Positions 7,917 to 14,284 are shown, numbered from the stretch's first letter. The stretch: 15,142 nt of DNA from an uncultured Holosporaceae bacterium (GCA_947285985.1 CAMYPB010000019.1:1-15142), one strand, 5' to 3'. Numbers and translations: made by a program. The notes: a model not told the origin generated them from the letters alone.

Positions 7917-7931
7917 GATACTACATTTTAT
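7896..7931 (-). terminator. Rho-independent terminator of fabI
   Basis: A perfect 14-bp stem (7896-7909 with 7918-7931: ATAAAATGTAGTAT / ATACTACATTTTAT) with an 8-base loop lies 19 bases past the fabI stop. The T-run is inside the 3' arm rather than after it, so efficiency is uncertain. Confidence 0.7.
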
Positions 7932-7950
7932 TCGAATTTTATATCACAAA

Positions 7951-8727
7951 TTATTCGGATTCAAATGGTTTCATTCCCATAATACTACATCCACAATCCA
8001 CATATAATATCTCTCCCGTTATTCCAGACGACATATCACTCAACAAAAATGTCGCGGCTTTCCCTATATCATCTTGCGAGACATTTCTTCTAAGTGGGGA
8101 TATTTTTCTATTATAATCTAGCATTTTATTAAAATCCCCAACACCTGATGCTGCGAGTGTTTTTATAGGCCCTGCGGAAATCGCGTTGACCCTTATATTT
8201 TTATCTCCTAAATCATACGATAGATATCTCACACTACATTCCAGCGCGGATTTTGCGAGGGCCATAACATTGTAGTTTGGAATGACTTTCTCTGATCCAT
8301 AATATGAGAGTGCGATCAAACTTCCATTAGGAGACATTATATCCTTTGCAACACGACATGTTTCCGTGAAAGAATAGCATGAAATATTCATTGCATTTAA
8401 AAAGTTTTCACGAGTTGTGTCATAATATTTTCCGCGTAATTCATCTTTATTTGCAAATGCAATAGAGTGTACAACGAAATCTATACTTCCCATTTTATTG
8501 TGAATTTCATGGAAGGCGCGTTCAATTTCTCCATCCTTCGAAACATCACATATCTCGATAATATCAGAACCCAATTCATTTGCAATTGGATTGATTTTAC
8601 CCTTAAAATACTCGTTTGCAGTTGTGAATGCGAGACTCGCGCCCTGTTCTTTCAAATGATTCGCAATTCCATAGGCAATTGAAAACTTATTGGCCAACCC
8701 CATTATTATACCTTTTTTTCCAGACAT
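7951..8727 (-). CDS. fabI: FabI enoyl-[acyl-carrier-protein] reductase (NADH)
   Basis: FabI performs the last reduction in each cycle of type II fatty-acid elongation. From the ATG at 8727 the product is 258 aa, close to the family length. It starts with SGKKGIIMGLANKFSIAYGIA (residues 2-22), the dinucleotide-binding region. The catalytic residues are Tyr142, Tyr152 and Lys159 in SYYGSEKVIPNYNVMALAK. NxISAGPIKTLAASG and a C-terminal DCGCSIMGM follow. The frame is open up to an ATG at 8871, but those 48 extra residues look unlike any FabI and a candidate promoter lies within them, so I reject the long start. ATG 8733 is an alternative two codons upstream. Position 90, which corresponds to Gly93 of E. 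coli FabI where triclosan resistance mutations occur, is Ala. Confidence 0.95.
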   Translation of the reverse strand: MSGKKGIIMGLANKFSIAYGIANHLKEQGASLAFTTANEYFKGKINPIANELGSDIIEICDVSKDGEIERAFHEIHNKMGSIDFVVHSIAFANKDELRGKYYDTTRENFLNAMNISCYSFTETCRVAKDIMSPNGSLIALSYYGSEKVIPNYNVMALAKSALECSVRYLSYDLGDKNIRVNAISAGPIKTLAASGVGDFNKMLDYNRKISPLRRNVSQDDIGKAATFLLSDMSSGITGEILYVDCGCSIMGMKPFESE

Positions 8728-8771
8728 TATCATATTTTCATACACAAAAAAATTATAAAAACATTGAACGT

Positions 8772-8802
8772 ATTCTATCAGCCATCCTATATATTTGACA
8801 AG
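8772..8802 (-). promoter_or_regulatory. Candidate promoter for fabI
   Basis: The minus strand carries TTGTCA (8802-8797) and the extended -10 TGATAGAAT (8780-8772) with a long 19-base spacer. The start near 8765 would give a leader of about 35 bases to the ATG at 8727, supporting the short FabI start. Confidence 0.45.
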
Positions 8803-8908
8803 ATCATCATATATAAAATATTTTTTGTATCCCAAAATACGAAAAATATATGGATGTGTGTTATCATTCAAGAAAGGGACATTTATTCTTAAAAAGGAAA
8901 TTTTTCTA

Positions 8909-8917
8909 TGCTATAAT
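8909..8917 (+). promoter_or_regulatory. Extended -10 promoter for the Fo operon (atpBEF'F)
   Basis: TGCTATAAT, identical to the element before recO, lies 43 bases upstream of atpB. The -35 region (TTAAAA at 8889-8894) is poor. A second possible -35, TTGACA at 8795-8800, has only TATTTT at an 18-base spacing. Confidence 0.5.
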
Positions 8918-8960
8918 ATAAACAAATAGGTATCTTTTTTTATACAGTAGTTCTTGATAG

Positions 8961-9707
8961 ATGATAGATCTATTGGAATCGTTTGAAGTTCACAATATTT
9001 TTAGTATGGAATTGTTTGGGATGGATATCTCGATGACAAATTCATCGTTGTATATGATTCTCACGACAATATTGATATGTGTCCTTATGTTTCTTGGAAC
9101 GAGAGATAGGGGAATAATTCCGAACAAATTGCAATCAATTATTGAAAAATTGTTCTTTTTTGTTGGGGATATTGTGAAGGACAATCTTGGAAAGGAGAGT
9201 ATGAGACTCTTTCCATACATGTTTTCATTATTCATGTTTATTATGTTTGGAAATATGATCGGACTTTTTCCATACGCATTTTCTTTCACAAGTCAGATTG
9301 TCATAACTATAGGGATGGCCTCCATCGTTTTTGTGGCCTCTATCATAATAGGATTCTATAATCAAGGACTGAAATATTTCAGACATTTTTGTCCGAAGGA
9401 AATTCCCGTGTATATTGCACCTTTTTTCGCGATTATAGAACTTATGTCATTTTTATTTAGACCTATAAGTCTTGGTATACGTCTTTTCGCGAATATGGTC
9501 TCAGGACACATTATGATAAAAGTCATCGCGGGATTTGCAGTTTCTTTGGCCGGGATGTCGTTGTATTCGTATTGCGCTATAATTCCAATCGTATTCAACA
9601 CACTCCTCAATGTTTTCAAATTGATTGTTTGTATGTTGCAGGCCTATGTTTTCGTTATACTTTCTTGTGTGTATATTGCGGAATCCTTGAATGTTGATCA
9701 CGATTGA
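8961..9707 (+). CDS. atpB: F-type ATP synthase subunit a
   Basis: Subunit a forms the half-channels that feed protons to the c-ring of the membrane Fo sector. The 248-aa protein is strongly hydrophobic. It has GLFPYAFSFTS (101-111) and the key segment FRPISLGIRLFANMVSGH (166-183), in which Arg174 is the essential stator arginine (Arg210 in E. coli). The last membrane helix includes the LLNVFKLIVCMLQAYVF segment. The start at 8961 has no good Shine-Dalgarno sequence. It opens the Fo operon. The accessory gene atpI, which often precedes atpB, is not present; fabI lies there on the other strand. Confidence 0.97.
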   Translation: MIDLLESFEVHNIFSMELFGMDISMTNSSLYMILTTILICVLMFLGTRDRGIIPNKLQSIIEKLFFFVGDIVKDNLGKESMRLFPYMFSLFMFIMFGNMIGLFPYAFSFTSQIVITIGMASIVFVASIIIGFYNQGLKYFRHFCPKEIPVYIAPFFAIIELMSFLFRPISLGIRLFANMVSGHIMIKVIAGFAVSLAGMSLYSYCAIIPIVFNTLLNVFKLIVCMLQAYVFVILSCVYIAESLNVDHD

Positions 9708-9755
9708 TGAGATAATTATTATATAAGTTTTTATATTATTAAGGAGAAAAAAATT

Positions 9756-9980
9756 ATGGATATGGAAGCAGCTAGATTGATTGGGGCGGGACTCGCAGTT
9801 TTTTCATTGTTTGGGGTTGGAATTGGACTTGGAAAATTGTTTTCATCAGTCACGGAGTCTATCGCGAGGAATCCTTCCGCAAAAAAAGAGATCACGTCAA
9901 ATACGATGTTATACTTTGCTCTCATAGAATCGATCGCATTGTTAGCATTCGTCGTCGCTATGTTGATCCTCTTCAAATAA
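9756..9980 (+). CDS. atpE: F-type ATP synthase subunit c (proteolipid)
   Basis: Subunit c assembles into the rotating c-ring of Fo. The 74-aa hairpin has helix 1 with GVGIGLG (20-26), the polar loop ARNPSAKKE, and helix 2 with the proton-carrying Glu58 in FALIESIALLAF. The Gln of helix 1 typical of sodium-binding rings is not seen, so proton coupling is more likely. The ATG is preceded by the best Shine-Dalgarno sequence of the window, AAGGAG at 9741-9746 with a 9-base spacing. This fits the need for many c copies per complex. Confidence 0.98.
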   Translation: MDMEAARLIGAGLAVFSLFGVGIGLGKLFSSVTESIARNPSAKKEITSNTMLYFALIESIALLAFVVAMLILFK

Positions 9981-10002
9981 ATTATATAGGGGGAATTTCG
10001 TA

Positions 10003-10434
10003 ATGCCACAATTTGATACATCTTTTTATTGTTCTCAATTTTTTTGGTTAATTATTTGTCTTTGCATACTTATATTTTCATTTAAAAATTTTTTTGTACC
10101 TCGTATGAATAGATTGTTTAATACGAGAAATGATTACATACAAAAAAATATCGATGAAAAAAATGGGATAGATTCGCAGATCAAAAATATTGAGGATTCT
10201 ATAAAGAAAAATCTTGAAGAGGCCATACAAAATTCCTCCCAAATAATAAAGGCCGCAAAAAAAGAGGCAGATATCGCGTTTGAAAAGAAACGTGAGGCTA
10301 TACAAATCGAAAATGACAAACTTATTGGATCTGCGATCTCGAAAATATCTGATGAAAAAAAATTATTGAAATCCAATATAGAATCTGAAACAGACAGGAT
10401 CTCTGATCTGATTTGTCAAGCTATCTTAAAATAG
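10003..10434 (+). CDS. atpF': F-type ATP synthase subunit b' (AtpF')
   Basis: b and b' form the peripheral stalk linking Fo to F1 in alphaproteobacteria and photosynthetic bacteria. The 143-aa protein opens with MPQFDTSFYCSQFFWLII, the characteristic b' N-terminus, with one membrane helix at about residues 10-28. The rest is a charged, mostly helical coiled coil rich in Lys, Glu, Asp and Ile. AGGGGGA lies about ten bases before the start. It starts 22 bases after atpE. The b' versus b assignment rests on the MPQFD start and on gene order (c, b', b). Confidence 0.92.
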   Translation: MPQFDTSFYCSQFFWLIICLCILIFSFKNFFVPRMNRLFNTRNDYIQKNIDEKNGIDSQIKNIEDSIKKNLEEAIQNSSQIIKAAKKEADIAFEKKREAIQIENDKLIGSAISKISDEKKLLKSNIESETDRISDLICQAILK

Positions 10435-10450
10435 AGGGTATGATAAGGTT

Positions 10451-10948
10451 ATGATGATGATATTTCAAGATGTACATACATATTTGATCATTAGTTTTTT
10501 GTTGATGGTATTCCTATTATATAAATTTGGATATAAAAATTTTGATGCATCTCTTAAGTCTTATATCGAAAATATTTCCAGCAATATAAAAAATTCAGAA
10601 CAAAACAAGACATCTGCCCTTTCAAAGCTCGATATGATCAAAATTGATGAAACGTCCAATAATGAAAAAATCGAACATCTGCATCAAAATGCAAAAATAG
10701 AAGTAGAAAATATCAATAAAATATCGGACACAAGATTGAATAAACTTATGGAAAGTAAAAGTTATGAATATCAGGAAACGTTAAAACGTCTAGATAGTAT
10801 GTTTATGAACGATATACAGTCCATAATAATTGATAATGCAATAAAAAATACGCAAAATAAGATAATCAATCAATTGAATTCACGTGCTCTACATTCTAAA
10901 ACTATAGATAATTCAATCTCGATGTTTGAAGATTTCCTCAATAAATAA
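10451..10948 (+). CDS. atpF: F-type ATP synthase subunit b
   Basis: This is the second peripheral-stalk subunit, 165 aa. One N-terminal membrane helix (about residues 8-26) is followed by a long hydrophilic, Asn-, Lys- and Glu-rich coiled coil that ends in ISMFEDFLNK. Sequence conservation is low, as is normal for b subunits, and the call leans on topology, length and position after atpF'. Three ATGs in a row (10451, 10454, 10457) are possible starts. AAGG at 10445-10448 is best spaced for the third. No strong terminator follows; only short A/T hairpins separate it from the origin-like region. Confidence 0.88.
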   Translation: MMMIFQDVHTYLIISFLLMVFLLYKFGYKNFDASLKSYIENISSNIKNSEQNKTSALSKLDMIKIDETSNNEKIEHLHQNAKIEVENINKISDTRLNKLMESKSYEYQETLKRLDSMFMNDIQSIIIDNAIKNTQNKIINQLNSRALHSKTIDNSISMFEDFLNK

Positions 10949-11042
10949 ATTTTATTTTATCCATTTCAATTATATATAATTTTCCACACAGATTGTGAGT
11001 AATTTTCGTAGTTATTCACACATTGTTCACATCTTTATAAAA

Positions 11043-11058
11043 TTAATAATTTTTTAAC
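11043..11058 (+). promoter_or_regulatory. CtrA-like box in the origin region
   Basis: TTAA (11043-11046), seven bases, then TTAAC (11054-11058) match the alphaproteobacterial CtrA consensus TTAA-N7-TTAA(C). A third TTAA follows at 11062-11065. The A/T-rich setting makes a chance match possible. Confidence 0.4.
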
Positions 11059-11158
11059 TTTTTAAGAGAAAAAGATGTTGACCCCAATATTTCCAATGGA
11101 TAGAAGGCATGCTCAATTATTGAACAATCATGTAGTACACCCTGAAAAATAAGCGTAT

Positions 11159-11171
11159 AATCAATTTTTTA
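11159..11171 (+). promoter_or_regulatory. IHF-consensus site in the origin region
   Basis: AATCAATTTTTTA matches WATCAANNNNTTR at every defined position. It lies just before the second pair of DnaA boxes, the kind of place where IHF bends origin DNA. Confidence 0.5.
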
Positions 11172-11250
11172 ATGTGTTATTCACAAAGTTATTCACAAAT
11201 TTGGTGAACAAGTTAATTTTGAATGGCAATTTCCTGAAAATTCATTCACA

Positions 11251-11296
11251 ATAAAACAAAAAAGCGCGTCATAAAAAAATTTTAAGTACGCGCTTT
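11251..11296 (-). terminator. Rho-independent terminator of greA
   Basis: On the minus strand AAAGCGCGT (11296-11288) pairs with ACGCGCTTT (11269-11261) across an 18-base A/T loop. The G/C-rich 9-bp stem is followed at once by TTTGTTTTAT. It starts about 30 bases after the greA stop and marks the right border of the origin-like region. Confidence 0.85.
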
Positions 11297-11327
11297 CGAT
11301 GGGCTCAAAACACATATATGAAATTTA

Positions 11328-11801
11328 TCATATATACTCTATTTTCAATACGGTATAAACTTTCACACCTCCTGGAACATTGATTTCAACGGTTGAATCA
11401 ACCCTCTGTCCTATCAATGCGCGAGCTATAGGGGAAGTTATAGGAAGGAGTCCATTCTTAACGTCCGCCTCATCACTCCCAACAATCTGAAACTTTGATT
11501 CAACGCCCGTATCCTCATCGACAACGTTTATCGTCGCGCCAAACTGAATAGCCTCAGATTTTATTTTTGATGTATCTATGACATCCGCACGACTCAACTT
11601 ATCTTCAAGATCCGCGAGACGAGCTTCTATCATACCCTGTCTATCTTTCGCAGCGTGATATTCCGCATTCTCAGACAAATCCCCATATTCCCGTGCGGTC
11701 GCGATTGCTTCAACAACCTGAGGTCTATCAACATTCTTCAATTTTCTGATCTCTTCCTGGATTTTTTGATATCCCTTGAGAGTCATTGGAATACTACTCA
11801 T
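11328..11801 (-). CDS. greA: GreA transcription elongation factor
   Basis: GreA enters the secondary channel of RNA polymerase and stimulates cleavage of backtracked transcripts. The 157-aa length matches the family. The N-terminal coiled coil (about residues 1-75) has GDLSENAEYHAAK from residue 40, with the acidic tip residues Asp41 and Glu44 at the same numbers as in E. coli. The C-terminal FKBP-like domain has SPIARALIGQ and ends VYTVLKIEYI. The usual neighbour in proteobacteria is carB, which is absent. It has its own promoter and terminator, so it appears monocistronic. Confidence 0.97.
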   Translation of the reverse strand: MSSIPMTLKGYQKIQEEIRKLKNVDRPQVVEAIATAREYGDLSENAEYHAAKDRQGMIEARLADLEDKLSRADVIDTSKIKSEAIQFGATINVVDEDTGVESKFQIVGSDEADVKNGLLPITSPIARALIGQRVDSTVEINVPGGVKVYTVLKIEYI

Positions 11802-11838
11802 ATTTCATAACCCCTATTATAAACTTTTGAATGAGAAC

Positions 11839-11866
11839 ATTATCAACATCCAAGAGAAAAAGTCAA
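11839..11866 (-). promoter_or_regulatory. Promoter for greA
   Basis: The minus strand has TTGACT (11866-11861), a 16-base spacer and GATAAT (11844-11839), each 5/6 to consensus. A start near 11832 gives a leader of about 30 bases containing AGGGG, 9-10 bases before the ATG. A TATAAT at 11821-11816 is too close to the ATG to leave a leader with that site. Confidence 0.6.
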
Positions 11867-11888
11867 GAGATCAATTCAAAATAACGAA

Positions 11889-11913
11889 AATTCGAGAAGA
11901 ATATTCTCGAATT
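11889..11913 (-). terminator. Rho-independent terminator of the small exported-protein gene
   Basis: AATTCGAGAA (11889-11898) and TTCTCGAATT (11904-11913) form a perfect 10-bp stem with a 5-base loop. It begins three bases after the stop of the upstream minus-strand gene and is followed on that strand by TTCGTTATTTT. Confidence 0.75.
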
Positions 11914-11916
11914 CCA

Positions 11917-12282
11917 TCATCTTTGAAGTTGTTTGGAAATAAAGGAAACTCTCTCCTTATTAACATCCGGAATATCACCCGAATTAACAACAAAAACTTT
12001 ATCCAAATCCCGGAGTACACCTTTTGTCAGGAGACGATAATCATCACCCCCCATATGAATGAAAACTATCCCTTTCTTTTGAAAATCTGATAAAATTTCT
12101 ATTATAGGCTCCGCAAAAACATTGATAATTTCCATTTTAGAATCGATCAAATTTGCAATAATATCTGCATTAACTTTCGCAAGTTTCCCAACGTTATTCG
12201 AGAGCTCAGAATCATTAGAAAAAGACGCCCCCATCCCAAATATAACAATACTCAAAATCTTCAAAAATCGTGCAATAATCAT
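11917..12282 (-). CDS. Small exported protein of unknown function
   Basis: I do not recognise this protein. From the ATG at 12282 it is 121 aa and begins MIIARFLKILSIVIFGMGASFS, a good signal peptide, so the mature product of about 98-100 aa should be periplasmic. AGGGGAGAG lies upstream of this ATG, and an in-frame ATG at 12330 would put 16 polar residues before the signal sequence, so I prefer the short form. The mature part has a helical, Ile- and Asn-rich first half and a second half with VFIHMGGDDYRLL and LDKVFVVNSGDIPDV. It has no cysteine and no second membrane helix. It stands alone between greA and tmk with its own terminator and a candidate promoter. The FIHMGGDDYRL stretch faintly recalls small periplasmic sensor domains, but I cannot assign a family. 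Confidence 0.7.
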   Translation of the reverse strand: MIIARFLKILSIVIFGMGASFSNDSELSNNVGKLAKVNADIIANLIDSKMEIINVFAEPIIEILSDFQKKGIVFIHMGGDDYRLLTKGVLRDLDKVFVVNSGDIPDVNKERVSFISKQLQR

Positions 12283-12318
12283 AATATAACTCTCCCCTAT
12301 TTTCCTTTGTATACTATG

Positions 12319-12350
12319 ATTATATCTCAAAAAAGTTAACTTTTTGTTAA
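12319..12350 (-). promoter_or_regulatory. Candidate promoter with CtrA-like box and palindrome for the exported-protein gene
   Basis: The minus strand has a consensus TATAAT (12324-12319), 36 bases before the ATG at 12282. Upstream, in place of a -35, is TTAACAAAAAGTTAA (12350-12336), a TTAA-N7-TTAA match as in CtrA-activated promoters. A 16-bp perfect palindrome, AAAAAGTTAACTTTTT (12330-12345), overlaps it. The same bases can form a weak hairpin after tmk. Confidence 0.4.
12328..12346 (-). terminator. Weak terminator-like hairpin after tmk
   Basis: On the minus strand CAAAAAG-TTAA-CTTTTTTG folds into a short, mainly A-T stem ending in six T, 18 bases after the tmk stop. The stem is weak, and the same bases may instead be a protein-binding site. 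Confidence 0.3.
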
Positions 12351-12363
12351 TGTATGGACAAAA

Positions 12364-12996
12364 TTATATTTTTTTTATGATGTCATCATATATTTCGCTA
12401 TGTATATCATTGATGGACATATTCCCATCGACAACATAGAATCTATCTTCAAACTCCCGCGATAATCTCAAAAATCCATCCAAAACATTCTTATGGAAAG
12501 AGATATCCATATTTTCGAATCTCGTTTCATCATTATCAACACGCCCTAAAGAACGTTTTAATCCGATCTCTGGATCAATTTTCATAAAATACGTCCTATC
12601 AGGATACCTTCTTGATGTTATAAAATTATATATATAATCCAGAAATGAAATATCTATATTCTTACAAATCCCTTGATAGACGACGGATGAATCGTGAAAT
12701 CTATCGGATATAACAATCTTCCCATCATCAAGCGAAGGTTTTATTAGACGATTCCAATGATCAGACCTTGATGCGAGATATAGAAGGGATTCGGATGTTG
12801 GGTCCCATTTATCAATATTGCCTTTTAATAAAATATTACGTATTTCTTCAGATCCAGATGTTCCCCCAGGTTCATGAGTCAGGACGACATCGAAACCATC
12901 ATTTTTTAGATGTTCATACAAAAGACGACTTTGTAGACTCTTTCCTGATCCTTCCCCCCCTTCAAACGTTATGAAAAATCCTCTATTTTTTATCAT
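12364..12996 (-). CDS. tmk: Thymidylate kinase (dTMP kinase)
   Basis: Tmk phosphorylates dTMP to dTDP with ATP, an essential step in dTTP supply. The 210-aa protein has the P-loop FEGGEGSGKS (11-20), HEPGGTSGSEEIR (41-53) for dTMP binding, the LASRSDHW segment (74-81), and ISDRFHDSSVVYQG (96-109), matching the family's DRxxxSxxAYQG. The LID-region arginines lie around RSLGRVDNDETRFE. It starts 16 bases after rnhA, with a GAGATGATGATAG stretch before the ATG, and is the last gene of a zinc-ribbon/rnhA/tmk operon. In many bacteria holB follows tmk, but not here. Confidence 0.95.
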   Translation of the reverse strand: MIKNRGFFITFEGGEGSGKSLQSRLLYEHLKNDGFDVVLTHEPGGTSGSEEIRNILLKGNIDKWDPTSESLLYLASRSDHWNRLIKPSLDDGKIVISDRFHDSSVVYQGICKNIDISFLDYIYNFITSRRYPDRTYFMKIDPEIGLKRSLGRVDNDETRFENMDISFHKNVLDGFLRLSREFEDRFYVVDGNMSINDIHSEIYDDIIKKI

Positions 12997-13012
12997 TCTA
13001 TCATCATCTCAA

Positions 13013-13555
13013 TTATTCAGGTTTTTCAAATCCAGACAATGTTCTAGAATCATCTTCCATATATGAGGAAACTATCGCACTCCTCGCGATAAAATCCGCA
13101 TTATTGTTGTTTGTGCAGTCTGCATGTCCTTTAACCCAATTCCATTCTATTTTATGATTTTGAATGACATTCGACAAATTTTCCCATAAATCTTGATTTT
13201 TTATAGGTTTTCCTGTGGATGATTTCCAATTGTTAATTTTCCAATTTTTTATCCAGACAGTAATCCCATTCTTCACATACGCACTATCCGTATACAAAAC
13301 GAGATTAACGTTTTCTGGCATAGATTCGATAGATTTGATTGCGGCCATGAGTTCCATCCTATTGTTCGTCGTCATCTTCTCAAATCCAGATAGAGTCGTA
13401 CGTCTATTTCTCGAGACAAAAACAACTCCCCATCCTCCAGGTCCTGGATTTCCTATACAAGATCCATCCGTATAAATCTCAACTGTTTCCCCATCTCGCA
13501 AGAAAGAAAGAAATTCTTTAAATTCCAAATCTCTTGTCCCAACATTCAATTGCAT
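13013..13555 (-). CDS. rnhA: Ribonuclease HI with N-terminal extension and repeated C-terminal tail
   Basis: RNase HI cuts the RNA strand of RNA-DNA hybrids in R-loops and primers. The 180-aa protein shows the whole active site: Asp30 in TDGSCIGNPGPGGW, Glu68 in NNRMELMA, Asp90 in TDSAYVKNG and Asp154 in NNNADFIAR, plus His144 in VKGHADC. Compared with E. coli RnhA it has about 20 extra N-terminal residues. No later ATG precedes the catalytic core, so the extension is probably real. Its C-terminal tail, SRTLSGFEKPE, repeats TLSGFEK found at residues 54-60. AGGATAA lies upstream of the ATG. It is the middle gene of the operon, with 16-base gaps on both sides. Confidence 0.95.
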   Translation of the reverse strand: MQLNVGTRDLEFKEFLSFLRDGETVEIYTDGSCIGNPGPGGWGVVFVSRNRRTTLSGFEKMTTNNRMELMAAIKSIESMPENVNLVLYTDSAYVKNGITVWIKNWKINNWKSSTGKPIKNQDLWENLSNVIQNHKIEWNWVKGHADCTNNNNADFIARSAIVSSYMEDDSRTLSGFEKPE

Positions 13556-13571
13556 AAAAATTTATCCTATT

Positions 13572-14240
13572 TTATATAAGTGAAACATCTACTCTAATAT
13601 TTCCTGAAAATCTTGGTATATCGTGGATCGTCCTAAAATCAACGACATCTCCCGAGACAATAAATCCTTCTTTGATATTATCATCCCAAGAAACAATTTC
13701 AACATTATTTTGATCATAAACAACGACCCTCACACCTCGAACTTTCAAAACTAAATCATCCTCATTTAAAATCTTCCCTGTCACAATCATAGATATTTTA
13801 TCATGATTTTCCGTATTTTCTAATAAGTATTTAACATCCTGAAGCTTCAATTTACTAATCAAATTTGTTGATAATCTGTCTATTTTATGATGTATATATT
13901 CCATAAAAAAGTCTTTATTAAAATAACATAATCCTAAAATTGTCATTAAAATAAATAAAACTATATATCTCTTTTTAATAAACTTGTTTTTATTATTGCA
14001 TGGTATTTTTTTATTCTTTTTTTTCATTTTATGAAGTTTTCGGAGTATATCTTCGCGTCCAACGGAAATTTGATCCATCATTTTGGATTGTACGACAGAA
14101 TTTCCAAGCCACCATTTTTTATGACATTTGAAACATCGAAGCCACCAACCATATCCCAGCCTTTCATTTCCAATGGGTTTTGGAAGATTGTCCTCTTTTA
14201 AATTATATTCACATCCACAATATGGACATTTTATGTTCAT
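13572..14240 (-). CDS. MJ0042-type zinc-ribbon, single-pass membrane protein with DUF3426-like C-terminal domain
   Basis: The 222-aa protein begins MNIKCPYCGCEY, and a second CxxC (CFKC, 36-39) follows WWLR. This gives a four-cysteine zinc ribbon (C5, C8, C36, C39) like the MJ0042 domain at the N-terminus of many alphaproteobacterial proteins, with a spacing of 27 between pairs that is longer than usual. A Lys- and Asn-rich stretch (about 71-91) precedes one membrane helix (about 92-107). The C-terminal part, with VTGKILNEDD, VRGVRVVVYD and a final IRVDVSLI, fits the DUF3426-like beta domain of this family. Function is unknown; the zinc ribbon should be cytoplasmic and the beta domain periplasmic. 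It heads the operon with rnhA and tmk. AAGAGGA lies 12 bases before the ATG. Confidence 0.75.
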   Translation of the reverse strand: MNIKCPYCGCEYNLKEDNLPKPIGNERLGYGWWLRCFKCHKKWWLGNSVVQSKMMDQISVGREDILRKLHKMKKKNKKIPCNNKNKFIKKRYIVLFILMTILGLCYFNKDFFMEYIHHKIDRLSTNLISKLKLQDVKYLLENTENHDKISMIVTGKILNEDDLVLKVRGVRVVVYDQNNVEIVSWDDNIKEGFIVSGDVVDFRTIHDIPRFSGNIRVDVSLI

Positions 14241-14284
14241 AATAAGGAAATTCCTCTTAAAATTTAAAAAAGATAAAATCCTAT

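Larger units (their letters stand above)
10949..11260. other. Candidate chromosomal replication origin (oriC)
   Basis: This stretch has no plausible gene. It holds DnaA-box-like nonamers on both strands: exact TTATTCACA at 11012-11020, 11177-11185 and 11189-11197; TTGTTCACA at 11023-11031; TTTTCCACA at 10980-10988; TCATTCACA at 11242-11250; and on the minus strand TTACTCACA (11002-10994) and TTGTTCACC (11211-11203). They form two groups about 150 bases apart. Between them are an A/T-rich stretch (11032-11068) suited to unwinding, a TTAA-N7-TTAA CtrA-like site and an IHF-consensus match. A 14-bp palindrome, AATTATATATAATT, lies at 10968-10981. Origins of Caulobacter and Rickettsia combine DnaA, CtrA and IHF sites in this way. 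dnaA, hemE and parAB are not in the window, so flanking genes do not confirm it. Confidence 0.7.

Noticed and set aside
9756..9980. Sodium-driven ATP synthase
   Set aside because: Although helix 2 has Glu-Ser next to each other as in some sodium rings, the helix 1 glutamine of sodium-binding c subunits is absent.
11078..11106. TTGACC-N17-TAGAAG as a promoter inside the origin-like region
   Set aside because: The -10 matches poorly and no gene or RNA-like structure follows, so I treat it as chance.
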